A stretch of DNA of 64,000 nucleotides from Ensifer canadensis (GCF_017488845.2 NZ_CP083371.1:1674001-1738000); one strand, 5' to 3'; counted from the stretch's first letter, positions 45,641 to 54,776 are shown. Notes: generated by a model from the sequence alone, not told the origin. Numbers and translations: made by a program.

Positions 45641-47092
45641 TCAGATCTCCTGGCCGGCGCCAAGCCGGGCAAATTCGAGCGGACGGCCCGATTTGAGCAT
45701 CGCCGCCAAGCCAAGCCCGATGACGCCAGCGATAACGACAAGTCCGGGCAGGAAGACCGCAAGCAGACCGGTGGCGCCGGCGAGGTCGCCGAAGTTGATC
45801 GCAATGGCGATGATCACTGCAATCAGGATGATGCCTGTGATGACCGGGATGATCTTGGTCACCAGCGCATTCGATTCCAATCCCGGATTGCGATTGAAGA
45901 AAGCGACGATGGCAAAGGCGGTAAACGCCATCAGCACCATCACGGCCAGCGTGCCGACATTGGTCAGCCAGGAAAACAGCGCCAGCACCGGATCCTGTCC
46001 GGTTGCCGCAAACAGCGCAACGACAAGCACAGCTGTAATCGTCTGGATGACCGAGCCGGCGTGCGGGCTATGGTAGACCGGATGGGTGACGCCGATCGAA
46101 GCCGGCAACAGGCGCTCGCGGCCAGCGACGTAGAGATAGCGGGCGACACCATTGTGAAACGCCAACACGCCGGCAAACAGGCTGGTGACGAAGAGTACAT
46201 TCATGATCGGCGGCAGCCAGCCTCCGGCATAGCGCTCGGCGAGACCGAAGAGGAAGGTGGTCGGATCGGCAAGGCCCTGCAGTTCCGGCACCAGCTTGTC
46301 TGCACCGGCCGCATTCACCATCAGCCAGGATGTCAGCATGTAGAAAACGCCGATAATCAGCACGGAAATATAGGTCGCGCGCGGCACGGTCCTGTGCGGA
46401 TCGCGGGCTTCCTCGCTGTAGATCGTCGTCGCCTCGAAGCCGATGAAGGCTGCAAAGCAGAACAGGATGCCGATCGACGGCGAGCCGGACATCAGGGCCG
46501 AAGGCGCGAAGGACGTCATCGTCAGGCCGCTGTCGCCGCCCTTGGCGATGATCGCAACGTCGATGACCAGCACGACGAGATATTCGAGAATGACGAGCAC
46601 CGTCAGCACTTTCGCTGACAGGTCGACGCGGCGGTAGCCGAGAACGCCGACAATCGCGATGCCGATGAAGGTCCAGACCCACCAGGGCAGGTCGAGGCCG
46701 AGCCCGGCAAAGAGGCCGGCGGTCGCCGCGCCGAACAGGCCGAAGACGCCGATCTGCATCGCGTTATAGGCAAGGATCGCGATCATCGCGGCGGCACCGC
46801 CCATCAACCCGCCGAGCCCCTGCGCGGTATAGGCGTAGAAGGCGCCGGCGTTGCGGATATGCCGCGCCATGGCGACGTAGCCGATCGAAAACATCAGAAG
46901 GATCAGCGTGACCAGCAGAAACGTGCCGGGAATGCCGGCGCCGTTGCCGAGCAGCATTGCCAGCGGCACACCGCCGGCGACCGCCGTCAACGGCGCGGCG
47001 GCCGATACCACGAGAAATGTGACGGCACCGACTCCGAGCGCATTCCTGCGCAGCTGGTTGGCGCCGGTTGCGGGCGACGATTGATTGTCCAT
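45641..47092 (-). CDS. APC-family amino acid/amine permease
   Basis: 483 residues beginning MDNQSSPATGANQLRRNALG. About 12 membrane segments; the APC motif region ALGVGAVTFLVVSAAAPLTA and the conserved GFEATTIYSEEARDPHRTVP in the middle are typical of amino acid-polyamine symporters. Substrate not certain; an aromatic amine or amino acid is likely from its neighbours (aldehyde dehydrogenase, aminotransferases, hpa genes). Divergent from the IclR gene. Confidence 0.9.
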   Translation of the reverse strand: MDNQSSPATGANQLRRNALGVGAVTFLVVSAAAPLTAVAGGVPLAMLLGNGAGIPGTFLLVTLILLMFSIGYVAMARHIRNAGAFYAYTAQGLGGLMGGAAAMIAILAYNAMQIGVFGLFGAATAGLFAGLGLDLPWWVWTFIGIAIVGVLGYRRVDLSAKVLTVLVILEYLVVLVIDVAIIAKGGDSGLTMTSFAPSALMSGSPSIGILFCFAAFIGFEATTIYSEEARDPHRTVPRATYISVLIIGVFYMLTSWLMVNAAGADKLVPELQGLADPTTFLFGLAERYAGGWLPPIMNVLFVTSLFAGVLAFHNGVARYLYVAGRERLLPASIGVTHPVYHSPHAGSVIQTITAVLVVALFAATGQDPVLALFSWLTNVGTLAVMVLMAFTAFAIVAFFNRNPGLESNALVTKIIPVITGIILIAVIIAIAINFGDLAGATGLLAVFLPGLVVIAGVIGLGLAAMLKSGRPLEFARLGAGQEI

Positions 47093-47399
47093 AGCTTCTT
47101 AGCTCCCCTTTTCTTGGCACTATTTGCCTTCGCCTCAGGTCCATCTCTCCAAAGGCATCCTCCGCGAAGCTGCTGCTGACCATGTTGCTTTTTGTTCTTG
47201 GCCGCGCGCAATAATCGGTTCAATATTCAAACCGTTGCTTCAAATATAGACTTGCAAATGCCACGGCGACCTGTCAAGTTATTTCGCATGTTAAGTATCT
47301 CGGCCGGATAAAAACGCGATACGGGCGACCAAACCGCCTGGGAATCAAGGGAACAGGCATCGGGATCACTGACGGCGGCGCTCAACGACGGAGGACTGG
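47093..47399. other. divergent promoter region, permease/IclR
   Basis: About 300 bases between the APC permease and IclR genes, with an AT-rich core (47205-47255). It holds the near-palindrome at 47217-47233; nearby TTCAAATATAGACTTG may be part of a promoter. No small gene is seen. Confidence 0.5.
47217..47233. promoter_or_regulatory. candidate IclR operator
   Basis: GGTTCAATATTCAAACC is a near-palindrome centred on AATATT (one-base slip between the arms), of a size and AT content common to IclR-family sites. A related TTCAAATAT follows at 47239. It lies in the intergenic space shared by the permease and iclR-type genes. Confidence 0.35.
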
Positions 47400-48182
47400 A
47401 TGAGCACCATCGGTAAGGCACTGACCCTGTTGGACGCGATCTCGCGACTGGACAGGGAAGTGGGCTTGAGCGACATCGCCAGGCATTGCGTGCTCGACAA
47501 GGCGACGGCGCGACGCTTTCTCGTCGAGCTTGAAAAACACGGTTTCGTCGAACAGGATCCGGATACCAAGCGCTACCGCATCGGCGGCGCGCCGGTCCGG
47601 CTTGCCCGCATCCGGGAAGCACGGTTCCCCTTTCTCACGCTCGCCATTCCATTCGTAAAAGAGCTTGCCAGCACATCAGGCGAGACCGTGCATCTCTCGG
47701 AATTCGTCGCCGACCGGCTTTCGACCGTTCACGTGGAAGATTCGCCGCGCGCCCATCGGGTCATCGTCGACATCGGCAGCGCGTTGCCCTTCCATGCGAC
47801 CGCATCCGGCCACGCCTTCCTCGCCTTCTGCCCGGCAAGGCAGATCGAAGATGCACTGTCCATGCCCCTTGAAGCCTTCACCGAGTACACGATCACGTCG
47901 AAAACAGAACTTCGCCGCCTGCTCGTAGAGACCGCCCACCGCGGCTATTCGATCAGCCAGCAGGGGCTCGAAAGCGGCGTCATCAGTGTCGCCGCCCCGA
48001 TCCGTGCGCCGGACAGCGTGCCGATCGGCGCGATCGCCGTTGCCGCACCGCAGGTCCGCGCCAATGCCGACACGATCGAGCAACTCGGACCGGCAACGGC
48101 GGCGATCGCGAAACGCATTTCGGAGAAATTCTTTGGGTTGGAGCAGGTGCCTGCCAATCCGCTGGCAAGGAGGGCCGGCTGA
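47400..48182 (+). CDS. IclR-family transcriptional regulator
   Basis: 260 residues from ATG 47400. The N-terminal winged helix (ALTLLDAISRLDREVGLSDI, LDKATARRFLVELEKHGFVE) is followed by the IclR effector domain (SGETVHLSEFVADRLSTVHV, GSALPFHATASGHAFLAF, RGYSISQQGLESGVISVAAP). First gene of a plus-strand operon running to 53762; its stop overlaps the next start by one base. Likely controls this operon and the divergent permease-dehydrogenase pair. Confidence 0.92.
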   Translation: MSTIGKALTLLDAISRLDREVGLSDIARHCVLDKATARRFLVELEKHGFVEQDPDTKRYRIGGAPVRLARIREARFPFLTLAIPFVKELASTSGETVHLSEFVADRLSTVHVEDSPRAHRVIVDIGSALPFHATASGHAFLAFCPARQIEDALSMPLEAFTEYTITSKTELRRLLVETAHRGYSISQQGLESGVISVAAPIRAPDSVPIGAIAVAAPQVRANADTIEQLGPATAAIAKRISEKFFGLEQVPANPLARRAG

Positions 48183-49435
48183 TGAATGCGATGAACCGTC
48201 TACCCAACATCCTTGTCGTTGGGACGGGAGACACCAAATGCGAAGAGCTTCAATTCATGGCATCCGTCATTCGCGAGGCCGGTGGCCTGCCTGTGATGAT
48301 CGACGTCAGCGTTCTCGGTGATCCGCCCTATGCGCCGGAATATTCCCGTCACGATATCGCCAAGGCGGCAGGCACGTCGATCGTAGCGATTGCCGCAAGC
48401 GGCGACGAAAACAGTGCGATGGAGTTGATGGCCAAGGGTGCGGCGGCCCTCACCCGCAGCCTCTACGATGCGGGCCAGGCCGATGGCGTCATCATTCTCG
48501 GCGGTTCGATGGGCACGGACCTGGCACTCGACGTCGCTGCAGCCCTGCCGCTCGGCGTGCCGAAGTTCGTCGTCTCGACGATCGCCTATTCGCACCTGCT
48601 GCCGCCGGAACGCATCGCGCCCGATCTGATGATGATCCTGTGGGCGGGCGGACTTTACGGCCTCAACGGCATTTGCCGGTCGGTGCTTTCGCAAGCCTGT
48701 GGCGCCGTCGTCGGGGCGGCGCGCTTCGGCACCAAACCGGACAAGGAGCGGCCGCTCATCGGCATGACCTCGCTCGGATCGAGCTGCCTCAAATACATGA
48801 AATACCTGAAGCCCGAACTTGAGCGCCGCGGCTATGACGTCGCAGTGTTTCATGCGACCGGCATGGGCGGCCGCGCCTTCGAGGCGATTGCCGCACAGAA
48901 CGGCTTTACCGCCGTCTTCGACTTCTGCATCCAGGAAGTCAGCAACCATCATCACGGCACCGTCGTCACGTCAGGGCCAGATCGGCTGGAAAATGCCGGA
49001 CGCGCCGGAATTCCGCAGCTTGTCGCACCGGGAGCAGTCGATATGGTCGACCTGCCCGCCTGGCAGGCATTGCCCGCAGCCTTAGCTGGCCGGCCCTATC
49101 ATGCCCACAACCGGCTGCTGGGCTCGGTGACGACATCGCCAGAAGGCCGGCGCGAGATCGCCCGCATCATCGGCGGCAAGCTCGCCGTGACCAGCGCCGA
49201 AGTCGCCTTCATCCTGCCGCTCAAGGGCATCCAGGAATGGGACAAGCCGGAGGAACCGCTGCACGAACCTGAAGCGCTCGACGCCTTCATCGACGAGATG
49301 CGCCGCGCCGTCCCCTCCTCCGTCAGCCTTCATGAAATCGACAGCCACATCAACGCACCGGAGTTTTCGGCAAAGGCGCTCGCCATCTTCGACGACTGGA
49401 TCGCCCGCGGCGTGATCCCGGGAGGCCGCCCGTGA
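48182..49435 (+). CDS. Tm-1-like ATP-binding domain protein (UPF0261)
   Basis: 417 residues. The N-terminus ILVVGTGDTKCEELQFMASV and GVIILGGSMGTDLALDVAAA, with later GMTSLGSSCLKYMKYLKPEL and VFHATGMGGRAFEAIAAQNG, match the UPF0261/Tm-1-like family. In plants the homologue Tm-1 inhibits a viral replicase; the bacterial function is unknown, though genes of this family sit in catabolic clusters. Coupled to iclR upstream (TGATG) and to the HAD gene downstream (GTGA overlap). Confidence 0.86.
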   Translation: MNAMNRLPNILVVGTGDTKCEELQFMASVIREAGGLPVMIDVSVLGDPPYAPEYSRHDIAKAAGTSIVAIAASGDENSAMELMAKGAAALTRSLYDAGQADGVIILGGSMGTDLALDVAAALPLGVPKFVVSTIAYSHLLPPERIAPDLMMILWAGGLYGLNGICRSVLSQACGAVVGAARFGTKPDKERPLIGMTSLGSSCLKYMKYLKPELERRGYDVAVFHATGMGGRAFEAIAAQNGFTAVFDFCIQEVSNHHHGTVVTSGPDRLENAGRAGIPQLVAPGAVDMVDLPAWQALPAALAGRPYHAHNRLLGSVTTSPEGRREIARIIGGKLAVTSAEVAFILPLKGIQEWDKPEEPLHEPEALDAFIDEMRRAVPSSVSLHEIDSHINAPEFSAKALAIFDDWIARGVIPGGRP

Positions 49436-50079
49436 CGGATCGCGCTCTCATCCTCGACTTCGGCGGCGTCGTTACACGCACGCTGTTTGAAACCCACGAT
49501 GTCACCGAGCGCGCGCTCGGCCTTGCCCCCGGCAGCCTGACCTGGCGGGGGCCGTTCGACACCGCCACCGATCCACTCTGGGTGTCGATGCAGAGGCGCG
49601 AGATCACCGAGCGCGACTATTGGACGGAGCGCACCCGCGAAGTCGGGCACCTCGTCGGTGAAGACTGGACGGATATGAAGACCTTCGTCCAGCGCGCGCG
49701 CGGCGCCGAGCCGGAACTGGTGCTGCGCCCGGAAGCGCGCGATGCGATCCTACAGGCCAAGGACGCCGGTATCAGGCTCGCCATTCTTTCCAACGAGCTC
49801 GATCTTTTCTACGGGGTCGAGTTTCGCAAGCGCTTCCCGCTGATCCAGCTTTTCGACGTCATCGTCGATGCCACCTACACCGGCATCCTGAAACCGGACC
49901 CGCGGGCCTACGAACTCGCACTTTCCGAGCTCGGCCTGCCGCGAGAGGCCTGCGTCTTCGTCGACGACCAGAAAAAGAACATTGAGGGCGCCGAGGCAGT
50001 GTCCCTGCCCAACGTGCACTTCGATGTCACCAGACCCGCCGAAAGCTACGCCAGAGCCCTCCGGATGCTCGGCATTTGA
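49432..50079 (+). CDS. HAD-superfamily hydrolase (phosphatase-like)
   Basis: 215 residues from a GTG start that overlaps the previous stop by 4 bases. HAD motifs: I ALILDFGGVV (the second Asp of DxD is Gly), II LAILSNELD, III GILKPDPRAYELAL, IV ACVFVDDQKKNI. Replacement of the usual second Asp is known in other HAD phosphatases and epoxide-hydrolase-fused forms, so activity is uncertain. In this operon it might dephosphorylate a product of the APH-type kinase or an intermediate. Confidence 0.84.
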   Translation: MTDRALILDFGGVVTRTLFETHDVTERALGLAPGSLTWRGPFDTATDPLWVSMQRREITERDYWTERTREVGHLVGEDWTDMKTFVQRARGAEPELVLRPEARDAILQAKDAGIRLAILSNELDLFYGVEFRKRFPLIQLFDVIVDATYTGILKPDPRAYELALSELGLPREACVFVDDQKKNIEGAEAVSLPNVHFDVTRPAESYARALRMLGI

Positions 50080-50097
50080 ACTGACCAGGAGCAAGAC

Positions 50098-51456
50098 ATG
50101 CGCGAAACCAATTTCCTCATCGAGAACAACGCCCGCCACCTGTGGCATCCGATGGCACACCCCGCCGAAATGCACGCGACGCCGCCGCGCATCATCAATG
50201 CCGGTGAGGGCGTGGAGATCGTCGACATCCACGGCAAGAAGGTACTCGATGCGGTCGGCGGCTTGTGGAACGTCAATCTCGGTTATTCCTGCGAGCCGGT
50301 GAAGAAGGCGATCCGCGATCAGCTCGACGACCTGCCCTATTATTCGACCTTCCGCGGCACCACCAACTCGCCGCTGATCGAGCTTTCCTATGAACTTGCC
50401 GAATGGTTCAAGGAGGATGGCCTCAGCCGCTCGTTCTTCACCTCGGGCGGCTCGGACTCGGTCGAGACCTGCCTTCGCCTCGCCCGCCAGTACCACAAGC
50501 TCAACGGCCAGCCGGAGCGCACCAAATTCGTCGCGCTGAAGAAGGGCTACCACGGCACGCATTTCGGCGGCGCGTCGGTCAATGGCAACTCTAATTTCCG
50601 CCGCAACTACGAGCCGCTGCTGCCGGGCGTCTTCCACCTTCCCGCCCCCTATACCTACCGCAATCCGTTCGCGACGACGGACGGCGCCGAGATCGCCAGG
50701 GGCATTGCCCGCCTCTTCGAAGACGAGATCGCCTTCCAGGGGGCCGACACCATCGCCGCGCTGATCATGGAGCCGGTGCTCGGTGCCGGCGGCGTGATCG
50801 TGCCGCACGAAACCTTCATGCCGCTAATGCGCGAGATCTGCGATCGCCACGGCATCCTGCTGATTGCTGACGAGGTGATCACCGCCTTCGGCCGCACCGG
50901 CGCCTGGACCGGTTCGCGTCTTTGGGGTGTCAAGCCGGACCTGATGTCGACGGCCAAGGCCATCACCAACGGTTATTATCCCTTCGGCGCGGTGATGATC
51001 TCGGACAAGGTTGCCGAGGCTTTCGAGACCAACAGGACGGCTGCCGGTTCGATCGGCCATGGCTACACCTATTCCGGTCACCCGGTCGGTGCGGCTGCCG
51101 CCCTTGCAACCCTCAAGGAAACAAAACGCCTTGATGTGGCGGCCAATGCGGGCGCGCGCGGCGAGGAGTTGATGGCCGGCCTGCAAGCTCTGAAGGCCAA
51201 CCACGACCTCATCGGCGATGTGCGCGGTAAGGGCCTGATGTGCGCGCTCGAACTGGTGTCGGACCAGGCAAAGAAATCGCCGGCTGCCAAGGACGTGGTG
51301 CAGAAGGTCCAGGACGCAGCCTATGAGGCTGGTGTCATGGTCCGCACCTCCGGCCCGAACGTGATCCTGTCGCCGCCACTCGTGATCACTGCCGAGGATG
51401 TCACGCGCATTCTTTCGGCGCTCGACGCCGGCCTGAGTGCTGCCGGGGGCAAATGA
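50098..51456 (+). CDS. class III aminotransferase (omega-amino acid/amine:pyruvate type)
   Basis: 452 residues beginning MRETNFLIENNARHLWHPMA. PLP Lys287 in STAKAITNGYYPFGAVM, the Asp in LLIADEVITAFGRTG, and phosphate-loop residues in FTSGGSDSVETCLRLARQYH. It resembles beta-alanine/putrescine/taurine:pyruvate aminotransferases, which turn a terminal amine into an aldehyde. In this cluster it could convert a primary amine such as tyramine; the aldehyde dehydrogenase at 44103 would act next. Starts 18 bases after the HAD gene. Confidence 0.9.
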   Translation: MRETNFLIENNARHLWHPMAHPAEMHATPPRIINAGEGVEIVDIHGKKVLDAVGGLWNVNLGYSCEPVKKAIRDQLDDLPYYSTFRGTTNSPLIELSYELAEWFKEDGLSRSFFTSGGSDSVETCLRLARQYHKLNGQPERTKFVALKKGYHGTHFGGASVNGNSNFRRNYEPLLPGVFHLPAPYTYRNPFATTDGAEIARGIARLFEDEIAFQGADTIAALIMEPVLGAGGVIVPHETFMPLMREICDRHGILLIADEVITAFGRTGAWTGSRLWGVKPDLMSTAKAITNGYYPFGAVMISDKVAEAFETNRTAAGSIGHGYTYSGHPVGAAAALATLKETKRLDVAANAGARGEELMAGLQALKANHDLIGDVRGKGLMCALELVSDQAKKSPAAKDVVQKVQDAAYEAGVMVRTSGPNVILSPPLVITAEDVTRILSALDAGLSAAGGK

Positions 51457-51457
51457 C

Positions 51458-52741
51458 ATGAGCAACACGGCAGCGCTGCTGGCACGCCGCGAACGGCTGC
51501 TCGGCAAGAACATGTCGCTGTTTTACAGCGACCCGGTCCATATCATCAGGGGAGAAGGCGTCTGGCTCTTTGACGCCGACGGCAGACGCTATCTCGACTG
51601 CTACAACAATGTGCCGCATGTCGGCCATTGCCATCCCCGCGTGGTCGAAGCGATCACCCGGCAGGCATCGACGCTGAACACCCACACGCGCTACCTGCAC
51701 GAGGGTATCCTCGACTATGTCGAACGACTGACCGCGACGTTCGATCCTAGTCTAGACACAGCGATCCTGACCTGCACCGGCAGCGAGGCCAACGACATTG
51801 CCCTGCGCATGGCTCAGGCGGTGACCGGAAAAACCGGGGTCATCGCCACCGATCACACCTATCACGGCAACACTGCCTCCGTTTCGCAGCTTTCCACCCG
51901 GATGCCGCCGGTCGGCGGCTTCGGCGGCCATGTGCGCCACGTGCCGGCACCGGATAGCTACCGGCCACTCGGCGGCGTTTCCGGCGAAGCCTTTTCGATC
52001 GCGTTTGCGGCCGAAGTGGAAAAGGCGATCGCCGAGCTGCAGAAAAGCCCGTTTGGTTTTTCCGCGCTGATCATCGACCCGTTCTTCGCCAATGAGGGCT
52101 TCCCCGATCTACCTGAGGGCTTCCTCGACAGGACCGTTGCGGCCGTGCGGAAAGCCGGCGGCGTGGTGATTGCCGACGAGGTCCAGCCCGGTTTCGGCCG
52201 CACGGGCGGGCACATGTGGGGCCACCAGAAGGCCGGCATCACCCCCGACATCGTCACGCTAGGCAAGCCGATGGGCAACGGCCATCCGATCGGCGGCGTC
52301 GTTGCCGGCAGCGATGCGCTGAACGCGTTCCGCAAGGCGTTCCGCTACTTCAACACCTTCGGCGGCAATCCGGTGTCCTGCGCCGCGGCAATGGCCGTGC
52401 TCGACGTCATCGAGGATGAAAAGCTTGTAGATAATGCCCGCGAGGTCGGCGCCTATTCCAAGGCCGGCATCGACCGGCTCAGGCACAAGCACGCCATCAT
52501 CGGCGACGTGCGCGGCAGCGGCTTGTTCTTCGGAGCGGAACTCGTGCTCGACCGGGGTAACAAGACGCCGGCCGCCGAACTCGCCACCAAGGTCATCAAC
52601 GACATGCGCGAGCGTGGCGTGCTGATGGGCAAGCTCGGCATCCATCAATGCGCGACAAAGATCCGCCCGCCGATGCCGTTCTCCAAGGAGAACGCCGACC
52701 TGATGTTGTCGACCCTCGACGACGTGCTTTCAGGCTTGTGA
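51458..52741 (+). CDS. class III aminotransferase-fold phospho-lyase candidate
   Basis: 427 residues from the ATG at 51458, almost touching the preceding stop. PLP Lys270 lies in TLGKPMGNGHPIGGV, and the Asp in VIADEVQPGFGRTGGHMWGH. The GKPMGNGHP form, the NTHTRYLHEGILDY segment and the QPGFGRTG Gln are features I associate with ethanolamine-phosphate and 5-phosphohydroxylysine phospho-lyases rather than true transaminases. Such enzymes remove ammonia and phosphate from a phosphorylated amino alcohol to give an aldehyde. The next gene encodes an APH-type kinase, which matches the kinase/lyase pair seen in hydroxylysine catabolism. Confidence 0.82.
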   Translation: MSNTAALLARRERLLGKNMSLFYSDPVHIIRGEGVWLFDADGRRYLDCYNNVPHVGHCHPRVVEAITRQASTLNTHTRYLHEGILDYVERLTATFDPSLDTAILTCTGSEANDIALRMAQAVTGKTGVIATDHTYHGNTASVSQLSTRMPPVGGFGGHVRHVPAPDSYRPLGGVSGEAFSIAFAAEVEKAIAELQKSPFGFSALIIDPFFANEGFPDLPEGFLDRTVAAVRKAGGVVIADEVQPGFGRTGGHMWGHQKAGITPDIVTLGKPMGNGHPIGGVVAGSDALNAFRKAFRYFNTFGGNPVSCAAAMAVLDVIEDEKLVDNAREVGAYSKAGIDRLRHKHAIIGDVRGSGLFFGAELVLDRGNKTPAAELATKVINDMRERGVLMGKLGIHQCATKIRPPMPFSKENADLMLSTLDDVLSGL

Positions 52742-52748
52742 ACGCGCC

Positions 52749-53762
52749 ATGGCCGAGCATCTGCCACAACATCTGCTGCTAGCACTCGAGGCCCGCGCAC
52801 TGGAAGCCATAACCCACTGGGGACTTGCCGACGTGCGGCCCGAGCTGCTGAAATATCGGGAGAACGCCGTCTTCCGGGTCACCCTCGCCGACGGCGAGCC
52901 GGCTGCGCTCAGACTGCACCGACCGGGTTATCACGACGAGGCCGCGCTGCGCTCCGAACTGCAGTGGATGACAGCCTTGGGCGACGGCGGCCTTACGGTG
53001 CCGAGCGCGATTGCGACACCGGACGGCCGTCTTCTCGTGCATCTCGACCCGACCGATGATTTTGGCGCACAGCATGCCGATATCGTCAGCTGGCTGGACG
53101 GCTCGCCGTTCGGTGAAAGCGGCGTTCCGCTCGCGCATAGCGGTGAGAGGCAGATCGTCCTGTTTCATGCGCTTGGGGCCATGATGGCCGACATGCACAA
53201 CCTTGCCGATCGCTGGTCGGCGCCATCAGGCTTCAAACGTCCTGCCTGGGACATCGCGGGCCTGCTTGGCGAAAGGCCGGTCTGGGGCCGCTTCTGGGAT
53301 TGCGAGGGCCTGTCGGTCGAGCAGAGGTGTGGGCTCGGCATTCTGCGCGATCGGCTTCGGAGCATTCTGGAAAACGTGCCTGCGGGCGAGTTCGACTACG
53401 GCCTCGTCCATGCCGACCTCGTGCGCGAGAACGTGCTGGTTTGTGACGACGGCGTGGCGTTCATCGATTTCGACGACGCGGGCTTCGGCTTTCGCCTGTT
53501 CGATATCGCGACGGCGCTCCTGAAGAACCGCAATGAACCGGCCTACGAGGCGATCGAAAGGGCGTTGATCGAAGGATACAGAAGCAAGCGCCCATTGACG
53601 GATCCGGCACTTTCGGCGCTGCCGATCTTCATGGCGCTTCGTAGCCTCACCTATATCGGCTGGTTTGCCGCGCGCCCGGAACTTCCGGACGCGGAGGCGC
53701 GTGTGCGTCGTTACGCGGATGAGGCGTTGCTCTTGGCGCAAGCGCTACCGGTCCTCGCATGA
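52749..53762 (+). CDS. APH-family kinase (hydroxylysine/homoserine kinase-like)
   Basis: 337 residues. The kinase motif YGLVHADLVRENVLV holds the catalytic Asp and the Mg-binding Asn, and AFIDFDDAGFGFRLFDIA holds the metal-binding Asp. The N-terminal lobe shows ALRLHRPGYHDEAALRSELQ. The length and ordering fit the aminoglycoside phosphotransferase/hydroxylysine kinase group that phosphorylates a hydroxyl of a small amine. Downstream neighbour of a phospho-lyase-like enzyme (7 bases). Expected to make the phospho-amino alcohol used by that enzyme; substrate not known. Last gene of the operon. Confidence 0.85.
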   Translation: MAEHLPQHLLLALEARALEAITHWGLADVRPELLKYRENAVFRVTLADGEPAALRLHRPGYHDEAALRSELQWMTALGDGGLTVPSAIATPDGRLLVHLDPTDDFGAQHADIVSWLDGSPFGESGVPLAHSGERQIVLFHALGAMMADMHNLADRWSAPSGFKRPAWDIAGLLGERPVWGRFWDCEGLSVEQRCGLGILRDRLRSILENVPAGEFDYGLVHADLVRENVLVCDDGVAFIDFDDAGFGFRLFDIATALLKNRNEPAYEAIERALIEGYRSKRPLTDPALSALPIFMALRSLTYIGWFAARPELPDAEARVRRYADEALLLAQALPVLA

Positions 53763-53779
53763 GGAATGCAGATGCCTTA

Positions 53780-54250
53780 TCAATCGCCGAGCGTTGCGAG
53801 CTCGTCCAGCATGTCGAGCAACACCTCAACACGTTCGCGGCCGTAACGCGCTTCGAGCTGGTCGTAGATCGCCCGGCTTTCCGGGCTGACATCGGCAATG
53901 ACGCGCATGCCCGCGGGCGCGATCTCGAGCAGCACGCGACGACCGTCGTCGGCGTCCTTGTGCTTGGTGATCAGTCCGCGCTCCTCGAGCGAGCGGATGA
54001 TACGCGTGAGGCTCGGCGCCAAAATGAAGGCCTTGTCGGCCATCTCGGACGCGTCGACCTTGCCGGATTCTGCGAGGATCCGGATGACGCGCCATTGCTG
54101 CTCGGTGATTTCGTGACGCGCCAGCATCGGTCGGAAATGCCCCATCACCGCTTCGCGCGCGCGCAGAAGCGCGATCGGCAGCGACCGACGCGTATTGTGG
54201 GGAAGAAGGGCGTCGGGCCCAAGCTCGATCGGGGTTTTCGCACGGCTCAT
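53780..54250 (-). CDS. hpaR: MarR-family repressor of homoprotocatechuate genes
   Basis: 156 residues. A MarR winged helix with RHEITEQQWRVIRILAESGK, VDASEMADKAFILAPSLTRI and the wing KHKDADDGRRVLLEIAPAG. The pattern LARHEITEQQWRVIRIL is characteristic of HpaR, which represses the hpa meta operon until homoprotocatechuate or 4-hydroxyphenylacetate binds. Divergent from hpaF with 133 bases between, containing a palindromic candidate site. Confidence 0.9.
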   Translation of the reverse strand: MSRAKTPIELGPDALLPHNTRRSLPIALLRAREAVMGHFRPMLARHEITEQQWRVIRILAESGKVDASEMADKAFILAPSLTRIIRSLEERGLITKHKDADDGRRVLLEIAPAGMRVIADVSPESRAIYDQLEARYGRERVEVLLDMLDELATLGD

Positions 54251-54319
54251 GCGCGATCTATGGGCGATTTTTCACCTTTCTGCAATTGCCGGCGAGCTTC
54301 GGGCGACAGCGAAAGTCGC

Positions 54320-54352
54320 TTGACACGGAACGGCATATTGTTAACGTGTTAA
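54320..54352 (+). promoter_or_regulatory. hpaF promoter and candidate HpaR operator
   Basis: A TTGACA (54320-54325) serves as candidate -35; the -10 is not clear (TAACGT at 54342 with a 16-base spacer is weak). TTAACGTGTTAA (54341-54352) is a palindrome with 5-base arms about a central GT, followed directly by TTAATAAAC, and overlaps the expected -10, a typical MarR repressor position. Confidence 0.45.
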
Positions 54353-54383
54353 TTAATAAACAGAGAGACACGGGGGACAGGAA

Positions 54384-54776
54384 ATGCCGCACTTCACGAT
54401 CGAACATTCCGCCAATCTCGACGCGCGCGTCGACTTCGACCGCCTGTGCCGCACGATCCACAAGACCATCCTCGGCACCGGTCTCTTTGAAACCGGCGCC
54501 GTTCGCGTGCGCGCAATCCGCAGCGCCGACTACGCGATTGCCGATCTCTTGCCTGAGAACAGTTTCATCGACATGTCCTTCCGAATCGGCTGGGGCCGCT
54601 CGGACGCCGAAAAGCAGGCGACCGGGACGGCCATCTTCGATGCCGCCACACAAGAGCTCGCAAGCCTTTTCGACACACCTCATTTCGCCCTCAGCCTGGA
54701 GATCCGCGAAATCGACCCGGATCTCAGCTGGAAGAAGAACGCGATCCACCCGCGCCTTCGAAAGCAGGGCAACTGA
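54384..54776 (+). CDS. hpaF: 5-carboxymethyl-2-hydroxymuconate delta-isomerase
   Basis: 130 residues beginning MPHFTIEHSANLDARVDFDR; the Pro2 exposed after removal of Met is the catalytic base of this tautomerase-like family. The late segment LEIREIDPDLSWKKNAIHPR is also characteristic of HpaF/HpcD. It isomerises 5-carboxymethyl-2-hydroxymuconate in the homoprotocatechuate pathway. A GGGGGACAGGAA ribosome site stands before the ATG. First gene of the operon under HpaR. Confidence 0.93.
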   Translation: MPHFTIEHSANLDARVDFDRLCRTIHKTILGTGLFETGAVRVRAIRSADYAIADLLPENSFIDMSFRIGWGRSDAEKQATGTAIFDAATQELASLFDTPHFALSLEIREIDPDLSWKKNAIHPRLRKQGN

